Part shown: positions 1 through 12,184 of the stretch, piece by piece
Layout of the letters: each line of letters begins with the position of its first letter
Numbering within the stretch: position 1 is the first letter of the stretch
NCBI RefSeq assembly: GCF_020882245.1
Contig: NC_083598.1
Span: 4,457,178-4,521,177 of the forward strand
Reading direction: 5' to 3'
Length of the DNA: 64,000 bases
DNA from: Rhopalosiphum padi
Lineage: Eukaryota > Arthropoda > Insecta > Hemiptera > Aphididae
Notes under the pieces: model-generated
Told to the model about the DNA's origin: nothing
The model's input: the letters and a program-made list of their open reading frames with translations, nothing else
The model's database searches: none
Translations under genes and position numbers: made by a program

Positions 1-892
1 AAGTTTATGCTTCTTAATAAATAGCCGACCTTGACACAATATTATAATTACCAAATGTACGTTTTTATTTTACATATTCTATGAAAAATAGTTTTTTAAT
101 AGTAATAACAGTTCGATAACACTGTTATATAACAATAATATTATTATGAACATAAATGTATTGATTATTTATTTGATTTTTAAGCGCATGGTCGTGATTT
201 TTCAAGTGCATATAACTGCACACATATTCGGTATATTTTAAAAAGATTAAAGTTCAAGTTCTATACTAAAATATATTATGATATGATTGTTGATAGTCAA
301 ACAATATTTTATTGCATGAACGGTAATCATTGTTTTTTCCTTGACAAATTTAAAGACCAGTAAAAATTCTGATTGTTTTTACTTACGTTAGATATTCTAC
401 TATAGTAAGTTTTATATTTTTTTAAATCAAATATAATAATACACAAATATCATATAGTATTTTCGCATAAATATAATAGGAACATTTAACTGGAGTGTTT
501 GGACACTTCGACGTTAAGACAAGTAGATTTTTTATATGATTTAGGGTTACTGCACAACTTAATGGTAACGTTGCTTGCTCACTAACCTATAGACGTGGAT
601 TTACCCTTATTTGGAATAATGTTATGTATTATGTTGAATATACAATATATATATACAGTCATTATATATTTTTATTTTATGTAATTAGAATTTATTTTCG
701 TAAATAAAGAAATTATTATTATTATTAATTGTCAAATTTAAAATTTGTCGTAATTTTAAGAATATTATCTAATACTATCCAAAATGTCGTCTTTCTAAAT
801 AACACATTAATAATATATTTATTTAACGACCCCCCCCCTCCGTTTTCATTTTAGATTTCTAGATTCAAGTCTAGTCACCCGAGGTAACTTAC
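1..892. other. A/T-rich non-coding stretch
   Basis: No gene, transposon end or RNA gene recognised. The stretch is A/T-rich with short ATT runs near 717-727 and a C homopolymer near 831-839. It lies downstream of the minus-strand exon candidate at 893-971, so it would be intronic if that exon is real. Confidence 0.5.
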
Positions 893-971
893 CTCGTTGG
901 TTGCAGTATTCATCAAGGGGCGCGATTGACCGCATTTCGTGTGACGCGGTCTCCCGTCGCTCAGCATTCAT
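893..971 (-). CDS. Candidate first coding exon, unknown protein
   Basis: Reading the minus strand, an ATG at 971 opens 26 codons that begin MNAERRETAS and end DEYCNQR. They stop exactly at a consensus splice donor, CGAG|GTAAGTT, at 893/892. The segment is clearly more GC- and CpG-rich than its flanks and the peptide is hydrophilic and balanced in composition. Without splicing, the same frame runs on to about 846 and stops. No domain is visible and I do not recognise the protein. If real, the gene continues leftward out of the window and its promoter lies above 971. The 79 nt length also suits an internal exon. This is an inference from one exon only. Confidence 0.33.
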
Positions 972-1623
972 AACAACGTGTTGTAAAAAGTAAAGATTTC
1001 GAAAACGCGATAAATACAAAATAATGCGCTTGTATCGCTTACTTAATATTATGCTCGCGCTTACGAATAGGACCACGTCCGTGGCGTGTGTATAATTTAT
1101 AATATACTATTTAGGTACTACTTGTATTGTGTATAATGCATATTATGTACAGCATTACAACCGGTACATTAATGTATATCCACGTAGGTAATAGGTATAT
1201 AATAGTATTATATAGACTCGCACGGAGTCAAGGCCTGTTGCACGAGCGTTATTCAATTATTATTATATACACAGTAGAAGAAGGATAATATTATATAGAA
1301 CACAAACGTCTAATTGAATATAATGGATATCATAGGTACCGCCTGCACGCAGCGACTCGCCGTGGTGCGTACATTAGGTATATTATATTATTGTACTTAA
1401 AATAATAATTCGTGTGTAGTATACGTTTATCTGACGAGAAGTTAAACAGAAAAAAAAAAAAAAACCATCGTAACATGTACACAGGTATCATTTTTACACA
1501 ACTAGGGTCGGGGGTCAAACACGGGCTATCTGTAACGTTGGTAAGTACTTACACACGCATATTATACATATATAATATAATATACGCTGCACGCGTAAAA
1601 CGTATAACTATAAATATATATTA
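972..1623. other. A/T-rich stretch upstream of exon candidate
   Basis: No promoter motif is convincing here. The stretch holds a 15-base A run near 1450 and short ATAT tracts. A possible 56 nt micro-exon at 1485-1540 was considered and rejected. Confidence 0.45.
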
Positions 1624-2392
1624 TATACAGGTTGATTCACTAAGTGTACTCACATCCATTTTTCTTTCTTTAACAATGAATTTATTTAAATTCGTATTTT
1701 TGGAATTTTAAATAATATATACCTTAAGATTATTATTAAATATTTATATTTTCATATTCTTGAGATTTTTTTTGTAATATTTAAGAAATGTTCGGTGACG
1801 ATATAAGCTTTTATTTTTCAAATGAGAACCATATTTTAATATAAGTAATTCAGTGTATAATTTTTTTGAAAATGTTTAAGTACCTAATAAAAATGTTTAT
1901 ATGGAAGGATAATAGTCGATAGAATATAATAGAATATACGTAATATTTGATATAATATTATTGTTATACTTATTCCATTTTTATAGATTATGAATAATGA
2001 TATATTAATATATAGCTGTTACTAATGTACACTTTCAAAATAACACCGTCCACATATCTTTCAATTTCATTACTATGGGCCTACATAAATCCTTAATGCT
2101 AAATAATTTAAAAACCACTTGTTTGAATTTTGATTTTAATACGTCAAAATACTTAAAAAACATATCCACTAAATAACTTACTAAGTAGAAAAGGGAGATC
2201 GTTATTTGGAAAACAGAAGTTTGTTTCTCTACAGTACTTTAAGTATAGTATTTATAAAAAACTCGAAAATTTTAAAATATGGCCTCGATACTCATTCTTA
2301 TGTTGAAAAAAGTTGAAAAAATCAGATTTTGTATTACTGAATTATTGAAGAATAAAAATGGGGTGAGCATGCTTGGCGAATCATCCTGTATA
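1624..2392. mobile_element. MITE-like element, TACAGGGTGATTC family, copy A
   Basis: The left end reads TATACAGGTTGATTCACTAA. The reverse complement of the right end reads TATACAGGATGATTCGCCAA. Both continue into a CTCACxxCCATTTTT block, so the terminal inverted repeats are imperfect but extend some 50 bp. Both ends are flanked by TATA, compatible with a TA-type target. The interior has no transposase reading frame. Its right half is closely similar to the copy at 35100-35485. It is non-autonomous and old; the superfamily is not identified. Confidence 0.72.
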
Positions 2393-3746
2393 TATGATAT
2401 GGTTATAGGAATAGGTGCGCGGAATAATAATTACGACGTGTCGAAATCTCATTGATAAAACTACGCGATGAGCGAGTTTGACTTCTTTGAACTTTTAAAA
2501 GATATTCGGTAATTGTGCTCGATGAATTAATTACACTTAATATCGTATTATACATGCATTACGTTGTATCCATATATGTATATTGTATATATACGGCGCG
2601 TGTAATGTGCGTACAATACGTTTTCTTAACATTCGTTTTTTCTTGGGTTGCATAACTACAATGATGTATATATCGCCGCGTAGGTAATAATAACCTACAT
2701 ATTATTATTTCGTATAATATATTAATATTATGTGTATACAGTACCATATACCTATTATACGCATGTACAGAGTGTTCACAAAGATGCGATTTAATGTTTT
2801 CCTCGGCAATAACTTACTATAATTGTATGCTATATTGAAGGATTTACCGTTTTTGGTTTTTGCTGTTGCTCGTTTTCCTATCAAGTATTTTTCTTTTTTT
2901 AATATTTTCTCCGACATGACTTCAGCTAGTAAAATGGTTATTAGAAGATAGTTAGGTACGTTTTTAATTATTTTTTTTATTTTTTTTATTTTTTACAAAT
3001 AATTTGGTTTATTGATAGTTAATAAATAAATTATATCCACACCACTATGTCCCTGTGTGTCTGTATAATAACTTTAAATAATAATTTTTTTTTTAATAAC
3101 TTCATAAGTATCGTAATATAATGTTTTAAACTTTTAAATCATATTGAATTTCGATTTACCGCATAATATGATAGTTAGTATTCCATTAATAAATAGTTTT
3201 GAAATACAAAATCCGATTTACCTATGTTTTTTAAGTCATGGCGGAAATTATATTGAAGCTTGACCAGAATTATGAATTATTGAACATTTGAACACAACAA
3301 TATCGTGTATTCGTGTAAGTATAGATTTAGGCTCCAGAAATAAAGGTCGTCATTTCAATATTACGCTATATAATTGTTATCAACCTAAAAAGAGATAAAT
3401 TCATTCTTGCGAAGAGCAAAATAATATATAAGTATAATACAATAATATATATTACGTGTAATGTGCATATTTTATTAATATTATTAAAAGTCGATAAGAA
3501 TACATAGAGCGAACAAAAACCATAATCATACAGTATACTTGCAGTAGTTGCCTACACTTTTGCCCTAAAATTTATTTAATATAATATAAGTAGCCTAAGT
3601 ATACAATTACACGCATAGTCCATAGCCCGTACACGTACTACGAATGTTTTACGTGATTTTGTTTATTTGATTTTAACTTCGGTGACCTATTTTCTTACAA
3701 CCATCAAGTCTTGGAGGTCAATGTCTGTCATCGTAAAATACAACAT
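2393..3746. other. A/T-rich stretch with a possible lone TIR end
   Basis: A/T-rich DNA with poly-T runs near 2969-2991 and 3085-3095. At about 2767 the words TACAGAGTGTTCACAAAG resemble the left end of the TACAGGGTGATTC family, but no matching right end was found before 3746. A 70-codon minus-strand frame at 2705-2917 is lysine-rich and not recognisable. Confidence 0.4.
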
Positions 3747-4412
3747 TACACGGAGTGATTCGCCAAACATGCTCAACCCTATATTTTTTTTTCTAATATA
3801 GATTTTTATTCAAATTATGATTTTTGGGATTCTTAGGTATTTTAATAGATCACATTTCCAGTTAAGATTTTGTGTACGAACTACGAAGTAATAGGCGAGC
3901 GACGAGCGTCAAATAAAAATATATACCCTCATTTCGAATAAAAATTATTTTTTTTCATAGTAAAATGTTATACCTGGGTAAGTACACGATTACAAAAAGG
4001 TCAATTCTTCTAAATTTATTACGTATATTTAAATGTAGTAATTACTTTAATTTTCAAACTATTATAGACATCATAATTTTATAAAATCCCTAGATTTTTT
4101 AAATTTACTATGAAAATGTTATTTATTGTACTTACATTTAACAACTCAGAAACAATACATTTGAATTTTGATTTAGGTAGTATCTAAATCAACATTTTTT
4201 AAACAAAATTCTATGTTTACAATCTTAGAGTACTTAATAATGGGTGGTTTGCATTAAAAAAAAAAAGTTTGTATTGTTATAGAATATTTTTAAATTGAGT
4301 AAAAAATATGTATGTTTATCAATATAGTTAAAAATTTAAAAATCAGTACTTGTTCCGATATTAAGTTAAAGGAAAAATAGGAAATTTTATGATTGGTGAA
4401 TCACCCTGTATA
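3747..4412. mobile_element. MITE-like element, TACAGGGTGATTC family, copy B
   Basis: The left end carries GGAGTGATTCGCCAAACAT. The reverse complement of the right end reads TATACAGGGTGATTCACCAA. Both ends run into T-rich subterminal blocks like those of the other copies. The element is about 666 bp and has no coding capacity. The left terminus is degraded (CACGGAG in place of CAGGG), which indicates age. Confidence 0.68.
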
Positions 4413-5464
4413 TAGTGTATGTATTGTCAAACATAATACAATATGACATTATGACCGCGAATATTATGAGGATTGTTGAGAAAAAAGTGTATATTAAAAC
4501 CGTGTACGTGTGCGATCATATTACAAGTGATTCGTTATAGGAGTACTTTTTTTTATCCATTTTCTAATGACATGAAATATAACGGTATAATAAATACTAT
4601 ACATATGTTTCACTTGTACTCGACATCGTCTAGTCCTTCCCAAGAAGCCTCTTTTTTTTTATTGGATTCTGTATAAGTATGTTAGGGGTATTATAAGTAT
4701 TTATTGTTATTTTTAAATCTAAAATTACGATTATTTGGATAATACTTGAAGCTTTCAGAAATTTGAAAAAGTTAAAATTCGTGACAACAAAATATAATAT
4801 TGTCCAATTTATGCGATTATGCGTCTACGTGAAATTGTAAAAAGTTGGCGGTACACCAATCGTTTTATAAGGTGCAGCGGAGAAAGGAAGGAAATCGTAA
4901 GTAAATTATTATGTAAATAAAATAATACCAAAAAAAATTGAATACAACGGTAATTTTTATTTCAGCCATTATTTACACATTTACAATACTTTCATTTCAC
5001 CCTATACTCGTAACGATTGTGATATACTGATGTTTCTACTGCACAATAATCAACGTCAATAATATTACAGTGTTCATGTCAATCCACAGCATATTGAAAT
5101 CTAAATATCACCAGACTTTCAGATGTGTTTTTTTTTTATGTCCGTGTGACATTACCGCGAGTCAAGTAAGCCTTTGAAGTTGCGCCACTGGGGTCTGTGT
5201 GTAATTTATTTAGTTTTTTTTTTTTTTTTTTTTTACTAGCTATTTTGCGATTTCACACGTATACGCAGGCGGTTATCTTTTAAGGCAACCTGTTACATAA
5301 TATAATATTGTCCCAATGTTCACCCTATCTGTACCTCCGGGCTCGAATCAAAGTAACTTTTGCCTAGAAAACAGTAAATTCTTCAACATCGCAACTGTAA
5401 ATATTCTAGGACGTGCCGACGACTTATATGTAAGTATATAAGCTTCGTATAATATCGTATCATA
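4413..5464. other. A/T-rich stretch, poly-T tract
   Basis: No gene or recognised transposon. It contains a T run of about 23 bases at 5213-5234. An open frame of about 40 codons ending at a GTAAGTA at 4891 was noted and rejected as unsupported. Confidence 0.45.
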
Positions 5465-5870
5465 ATAATATATTGTATTCACTGTGCGGCGAAGGGGCCG
5501 AGACTGCCGATCGCTGCGACTGCGCCGATAACCGGAAAAAATGTCGATGGTGCTTTTTCGTGTCGTCGAGCAGCGTCTGTACAAAAAGTTATATTATCGT
5601 AAGTTTACTTACACCGCTGCACGGCGGTGTTCATCGACGGCACACCGATTCGCGCGCGAGCGGGCTTTGCCGTTTTTTTTCTTCATATTATTATACGATT
5701 TTCCCCCGGCGAACTTGACAATGAAAGCCGGCGCGCTACGCACACGATTGCGCACGCACAGCTCAGCCATAAGGACAAATCGAGAGGCGGCTGCGTTAGA
5801 GGTTCACGGTCGGCCGAAATCTAAGAGACCTTCACTTTACACGCACTTGCGCACACATACGCTCGCGCGC
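5465..5870. promoter_or_regulatory. CpG-rich island, possible promoter / 5' UTR
   Basis: The base composition changes abruptly from A/T-rich to CpG-rich, with GCGGCGAAGGGGCCGAG near 5483 and many CGAC/GCGC words. No clear TATA box is placed correctly. The island covers the first-exon candidate at 5541-5598 and runs into a long AC microsatellite, so part of its composition comes from simple sequence. The promoter role is inferred from composition only. Confidence 0.3.
5541..5598 (+). CDS. Candidate first coding exon (19 codons)
   Basis: The ATG lies in a favourable context (GGAAAAAATGTCG) inside a CpG-rich island. It opens 19 codons beginning MSMVLFRVVE and ending at the donor TTATC|GTAAGTTT. 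An ATG shortly after a CpG-rich leader and followed by a consensus donor is the layout expected of a first coding exon. The unspliced frame continues to 6020 only because it crosses AC and T repeats. The protein is not recognised and no downstream partner exon was identified. Confidence 0.25.
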
Positions 5871-5921
5871 ACATACACACACGCACACACACACACGCAC
5901 ACACATACACACACACACACA
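5839..5921. repeat. Imperfect (AC)n microsatellite
   Basis: Alternating AC with interspersed GC and AT steps, ending in a run of ACAC followed by AAACTC. It spuriously extends reading frames on this strand. Confidence 0.9.
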
Positions 5922-5946
5922 AACTCAGGCACGCACACATACGTAT

Positions 5947-6003
5947 ATTTTTTTATTTATTTATTATTCATTATTATTATCTATTTTTTTTTTTTTTTTT
6001 TTA
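5947..6003. repeat. T / ATT-rich simple repeat
   Basis: TTTATT and ATT units leading into a run of about twenty T. Confidence 0.85.
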
Positions 6004-6048
6004 TTGTAATATATGTATAATATGTATATATATTTGTGTCACGGGTGC

Positions 6049-6068
6049 GTGTGTGTGTGTGTGTGTGT
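6049..6068. repeat. (GT)n microsatellite
   Basis: Uninterrupted GT dinucleotides followed by ACGCACACG. Together with the AC tract at 5839-5921 it could pair as a long inverted repeat. Confidence 0.9.
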
Positions 6069-6136
6069 ACGCACACGAATTGGATTCCTCACGCACCGTA
6101 CCTGTTACCCGAACACAATATAGGTGCTTACGCGTA

Positions 6137-6165
6137 AAATAATAATAATAATAATAATAATAATA
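6137..6165. repeat. (AAT)n microsatellite
   Basis: About nine AAT units. Confidence 0.9.
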
Positions 6166-7247
6166 TATTATACGCGTTGTTGTCGTTGTCGTTGTACGTA
6201 ATCGTTTGTCGTTTCGTCTGCCACACGCCGGGCAAATAAGGCTCATAATATATACACGGGCGGTTTAATATTTGTACGCATATATATACATACCTATTAG
6301 GCCTATATTACATAATATGCTCGATGACGCGTATAGTGTACAACATTTATTTAATATAACATAATATATTATTCTTGTATTAAAAAGAAGAAATGATAAT
6401 CCCCGGAATCAGCATAGGACAGGCTAGGCGCATTAAAGCCACTCCTTCATCACCGCCGGCTTTAATATGCAATATACGCGAGGAAAACCTTAAAATTAAT
6501 TCACTTTGTGAACAATTTCTCAAAATACACCGAAGCGCGAAAAATAATTTCTAACCCTGTCACTCCTCCCCCCCCCCAACTAGCTTACACGTACGTATTT
6601 GCCGAATACACGGAAGCAATATATTTATTTTTCATAGCGATTGTAAAATTAAGTAAAAAATCGTAAATAATGACTTTTTTGTTTTACTTATAACCTTTAT
6701 CTAATCTAAAAGTAGACCGATAACCATCATCTTTGAAGCCTTAGGAGATAATAATATTATATACATATTATATTATAGGTACATACGGGCCATCGATTGC
6801 CGGAAACCGGATCAATTTAGGAATTGTGTATAAAAATCATTCCCCATGTGCACCTCGACTTAAGGCTGCCGAGTTAGTCCTACGCCCTAAAAGTTAACAC
6901 CGTCGATCGGCGATGTTATATTTTTTGTGTATCAACGACTTAATTATTTAATATTGTACGTATAAATTGATACGACCTATTACTACGAAACGTGTACGAA
7001 TTCCGTGTCAAATGTATTCTAAAATAATACATCGTAATAATCGTAGCCTGGTGTAGGTCATAAACCCATAACAGTAGGTAGGTAATACACTAATGCGTAT
7101 GCGGAAGATATACAACGAACTGAGACGTCCCGATAGATATAAAAAAAAAAAAAAAAAATAATGAAATACTCATTATCTCGGCTTACCTTAATATCATGAT
7201 TGTATAATAAACTATAATGCTATGCCAAAAGACGCGAGAAATGGTCA
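6166..7247. other. A/T-rich stretch, nothing recognised
   Basis: Mixed-composition DNA with a C run near 6566-6577 and an A run at 7141-7158. No gene or repeat family was recognised. Confidence 0.45.
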
Positions 7248-7255
7248 GTCTAGGA

Positions 7256-7508
7256 CAGGGGTCTCCAAACTTTTTATTCAAAGGCCATATCACGATGAAA
7301 AATAAATAGCTCTTATATAGCCCCCGTATAATTTTGAATTGTAAAATTAATATTAAAATAATGGCGCGGATTATAATATCTTACATAATATAATAAAGAG
7401 GAGTGCTTATGATAAAGATTAGAGATATTATAAATATTTTTAGATTGTTCATCGTTCTTCAGAGGGCCGGATAAACGTTGCTTGTGGGATGTGGTTTGTA
7501 GACCCCTG
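7256..7508. mobile_element. hAT-type MITE with 8 bp target duplication
   Basis: The left terminus is CAGGGGTCTCCAAACTTT. The reverse complement of the right terminus is CAGGGGTCTACAAACCAC. The flanks are GTCTAGGA (7248-7255) and GTGTTGGA (7509-7516), an 8 bp duplication with six matching bases. CAGGGGTC-type termini and 8 bp duplications are standard for hAT non-autonomous elements, and the internal GGCCATAT / GGGCCGGATAAA words near the two ends also fit. At 253 bp there is no room for a transposase. The diverged target repeat indicates an old insertion. Confidence 0.78.
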
Positions 7509-7516
7509 GTGTTGGA

Positions 7517-8500
7517 AGAGCTCGAAAGTCCTGCACGCAAGTTGCTTCGGTTGAATAACATCACTCATCAGTGTCAAAAATATGGGGGCTTTGGACCCTA
7601 CCCCCATGACACTTAAGCCCCATAAATCAATACTGTACGAACTATGCACGCATACTGTCTACAGTATGGGAGTGGTGAAAACTTCTCCATATATTTCATT
7701 ATATTTTTAATATGATTTTATAACTGTTTTAAATTGAATAATTTTTAAATATCAGGCGTGCATTTTGAAAGTTTTAATGAAGCACAGATCAGTAGCTTCG
7801 TCTGTCTCGTTTTGATCTGATCGTATTCGTCGTGGAAATTAAATATTCACATCTGTATGTTGAGTGTATAATATTATGACATGAGCTATTGTTTTTTTAT
7901 AAAGTACAAAATATATATTTTAAAATAGGAACACGGTTACTTTATAAATAGTATTTTTATTTTCACTCAAGGTTAAACTATGAATAAAAATATTTTTGTG
8001 TATAATTAAAATTCGGCCAACGTGACATAGGCTTGCAAACCGTGTTATATACATTTTTATATATATTTCTTCACTTTCTTCTATACTGCAGGGTTGTATT
8101 ATATTTATAAAAAATAATTTCCCGAAAACATCCCCGAAAATGTGGTCTGCTTGTGCCATCGTACAACCAGTCGACGTTTTTCCATAATTGATAGGATATC
8201 GGATTTAATTGTTTATTCGTCCATCATAGGACGTCATTGCTCTTGCGCATCGCGTAATATAATATTGAAACCGCGATTTATGAGACCGCGGACAGAAGCG
8301 ACAAAGACGACCCACGAGTTTACAAAGCGACAACAAAACCGATTATTGATCGGCAAGCTGGACTGTATTATTGATTATTTACATCAAAATGGTTACATCG
8401 TATTAATATTTAAAACGTGTTTTTAATTCGTATAATTATTAATAATATTATATATTTATATAGGACACCTGCATATTATTAAACATAATAATATATCAGT
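7517..8500. other. Non-coding stretch
   Basis: Contains a small inverted repeat, ATGGGGG/CCCCCAT with a 12-base loop, near 7581-7606. A 94-codon frame at 8142-8426 has some protein-like stretches but no splice or domain support. Otherwise A/T-rich. Confidence 0.4.
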
Positions 8501-8671
8501 ATGTCGAAACGGGTCTGTCGATCGGCTGCCGCAGTGACCCTCGGTCATCGATATCGGGACACACATCACGGAGTAGAAGTTGTGGTAGTCTTCGATATTA
8601 TGGTTATCGCATCGAATATATATAACACAACATTACCATCCAAACTAGGTGAGCACTACAACGATGTATAA
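8501..8671 (+). CDS. Candidate short ORF or first exon (56 codons)
   Basis: ATG at 8501 follows TATATCAGT. The frame starts MSKRVCRSAAAVTLGH and runs 56 codons to TAA. A consensus donor, CTAG|GTGAGC, lies inside at 8648/8649, so an alternative reading is a 148 nt first exon ending after 49 codons. The first third is GC-rich, which itself lowers stop frequency. No domain, signal peptide or known family is visible. A chance frame is quite possible. Confidence 0.2.
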   Translation: MSKRVCRSAAAVTLGHRYRDTHHGVEVVVVFDIMVIASNIYNTTLPSKLGEHYNDV

Positions 8672-11600
8672 TATATAATATTGTCGAATATAGACGGGAT
8701 TCTAATGTTTTCATTTCTATTCAACACAATTGTTTCTTTTTCCTTTTACGAATATGGTCAACGGGTCCGATTTGAAAAAATTGCGGCCATGTGTGTAACC
8801 CAACTTGATGTATACATGTGTACACCCGAATTTTAGGGCGCCTATATATATCAAAACTACCCCCTCTAATACATTTTCCTAAAGGTAAAAAATGTAATTA
8901 TTTACAAATAAATCGTGTGTATCAATTGGTGCACACGATTTGTATCTTATATTAAAAATAACACAAATTATGTCCCTATAGTTGAATTATACATATTTTT
9001 TTAGTGGTTTCTAAACTATGAATATATAATTACTTTTTTTTTTTTTAATATTTAGTACTAAAACATTAAGTTAATAATATAAAATTAAATATTTCATAAT
9101 ATTAAAGTAAACTATTTTTCAGTAGTGTGAATGTTCAATAAAACTATTATTGACTAAACGGACTTCCCTATCGATAAGTAAATATAGTACATAGGCAAAA
9201 CATCTATGTAATATAAAATTGTGTATTGAATGATTATTTAGTGTACACATATATCTGCGAAGATTCGATATTTCCTCTAAATTTATGGTCAGAAAAAAGT
9301 TCAAACACACAAAGAGCCATCAATGATTATGAATCTTTTCATTCAAAATTTAACGGTTTTTTTTTATTACCCTTACCCAAATTGTATACAGAAGTAATCT
9401 AGAAAAAGTCCACGTACCAAGGAACCTAATAGGCTAAAGAATATTATTTATGGAAAGTAAAATAAGTAAAATAAATAATAATGAAATAACAATTAAAGGT
9501 TTTGTAAGTATATATCATGTATATAAATTATAAATCATAATATATAATATTATTATCATAAATATATTAGATATTTCATTTACTAACGATTACATTTTTT
9601 TTTAAATATTAAATTAAATATCATATGTATTTATATTGTATGTATTATATATATATATGTATATAACTACTATAATTCTATAATATTACGTAGTATTATA
9701 CTATTATCATTATAATATATTTAATTTTAAAAATATATTAATTATTAGTTAAATGTAAATTTGTAAATTTTATTTGGTAACATTAATTTAAATATCATTT
9801 ATGAAAATTAACTTTAGATAAAAAGTAACATAAATTGCGACGCAATTTGTTCAAAAAGTTACGTTACCTGTCTTGGTACGCAATTTATTTTCTCTTCGCT
9901 CAATAATATAATATGTACATTGTACAATACTGTTTTTTTAACATTAATATTGTCACAACTATATTGACGATTGAATAACATAGATTTTGAACATTAATAT
10001 AGCTGATTAAAAAAAAATATATTAATACGTTAAATAGCCAATATAAATTTTAATATTTAAAAAAATTGTATTTTATATGTTCGCAGTTAATAGTTATATA
10101 AGGAAATATTATAATATATTAAGCACGAGTCCCCTAAATTTGTTAAGACCTGCAATTGCACATGCACCTATTGCACTATGCATTTACGTAAATCAGATGT
10201 CTACGCCTAGAGTGAGTTTATCTATTGTATTGTTACGGACTATAAACGTCGTCTATGTAATACATGATGAGCTGAAATCGAGATACGTCATTTTTCAGGG
10301 TACACATTCACAGGCAACGGACTTGAAAAATACAGTGATCGGTTGCAACTTAGGTACTTATGGGTCATAGAGTGTAAGTATATTAATATAGTTTTGCAGC
10401 CCTAATAATGTATATTTTTTAAACATTTTTTTATAATTCACCCTATAATATTCTTCTTTGTATATCTTTGAATACAAAATGGAAAATTATTCGGTATAAG
10501 TAATGAAATCTACAAAATTGTAAAGTCACAAAGACATTATGAATGCGCAAACGAACCATATATAGGTATACATATAAATTGTTAAAATAGAACGTTACAG
10601 CTTTGGGTCAGATAAATAAAACGAAAAAAAAAATAAGATAGACAAACTCGAATATGTATAATAGTAGACTATTATAATAGGTCATCGGTTTTGGTGAAAA
10701 TCTATAGGAAAAAAATCCATAAAAAAGGTAATCAAATTTTTTTTTGTGAAGCGTTTGGTGAGCAATTTACGAAACGGTCGCAGGGGCATTGATATGCACC
10801 GACCATTGCTGTTATGGAACATAAAATATTTACATAATATTATGTTTTCGTTACCTATATATAATACGTTGTCTATACCGACGACGACAACAAAGAAAAA
10901 TCGTGAACAAGAGGTAATAATATATAAATTTGTTTCTCTTATTCTTTGTAACGTTCTCGATTACAATATATATATATCTATTGTATAATATACCTATCTC
11001 TACTTACTACAACAGTAGTACAACAATCGTCATTTTCAAAACGTTTCGCTCGCTTTTCATCTGTGCGGAAACACTTGATTATTGTTTATTTTTAAACAAA
11101 CGGAATCTAATCGATGTAATAAAGTACCCGTGTACCGTATTAATACGCATAATATAATACCACAGTACATTCTATATCTATAAGAATGCTGTAGTATGTG
11201 TGTAGGTACACATGGTTAGGTGTGGGACTTTCGATTCGACGAATTTTCGGTCCATAAAGTCTTTTGCAGCAAGACACGAATAAAATCGTCGTCCGTCGCT
11301 TTCAAATTTGTATTATGTAAATACAATGATGTATAATGATAAGTATATGGGAGGCGCGACACCTATATAAGTATAGAGGTACGTATAACTATATTCGAAC
11401 GAGCGTTATATTTTATACGACCCGAATAATTCGCTTTTGTCGAACCGCCGTCGCCACCTGCGCAGTAACCGTCGTTTATTGCGCATTAGTCGTCGTCCGA
11501 GGGAAAAAAAAATATGTAAAATGTTAAATAACGAATGCAAAACGACCGCGATTAAGTCGGAATTTTTTTCTTATTCATTTACAACCACTATTCGTCGATA

Positions 11601-12184
11601 ATAATAACATTGTATATCATCGTTAAAAAATATAATAATGACAAAACTATACACAATTCCGAACGTCTCGACACAGCATAATAGGTAATAATAATGTATA
11701 AATAAATAAAATAAATGTAAAATTATGTTTTATAAAATATTTTCGAAGTGTGACCTTTGATGTTTTCACGAATCGTATTGCGACGAATAATTGGTTTTAC
11801 CTTTTATATCGGCTTAATAAACTAGAAGGAAGCGCGTGCATATTTTTTGTATCTTATATTATTACTATATTATAGGTACTGCTGTAAAGTTACGTTTTAG
11901 ATATTTTTTTAAAACTATTTTGTGTGTATTTCGCGACGAATATTACGTTTACCTTTTGTGCTTGTATAAATAGTCTCATTTATTCGTTTGTTTGTTATTG
12001 TTTTTTTTTTTTTTTTAACTCGACCGAAGAATAACTATTATTAGTCATATCAGTCATATCTATGTGTTTTTCACATAATATAATATTAATATCTACGGAT
12101 GAATATAATTATTAATAAATCAGCCGCGTATGTGAATCAAACACTTACATAATATAACCAAATATAATGCAAACCCACTAATCA
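8672..12184. other. Long A/T-rich non-coding stretch
   Basis: No gene recognised over about 3.5 kb. It holds a clean hairpin at 8910-8941 (separate entry), long AT-only tracts near 9530-9760 and scattered CGAC-rich spots near 11230-11310 and 11430-11500. A 97-codon frame at 10077-10370 shows no family resemblance. Confidence 0.45.
8910..8941. repeat. Perfect 10 bp hairpin
   Basis: AAATCGTGTG at 8910-8919 is the exact reverse complement of CACACGATTT at 8932-8941, with a 12-base loop that itself contains the palindrome CAATTG. The pairing can be extended outward past a four-base bulge (TACAAAT opposite TTTGTA). It is short for a microRNA precursor and could be a fold-back remnant of a transposon. 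Confidence 0.7.

Noticed and set aside
1485..1540. 56 nt micro-exon between ACAG|G and TTG|GTAAGT
   Set aside because: Both signals are short words expected by chance in 64 kb and there is no partner exon.
4776..4905. Open frame of about 40 codons ending near GTAAGTA at 4891
   Set aside because: No start, acceptor or family resemblance.
5541..6020. 159-codon plus-strand frame
   Set aside because: Most of it translates the AC microsatellite and the T-rich tract. Only the first 19 codons are kept, as an exon candidate.
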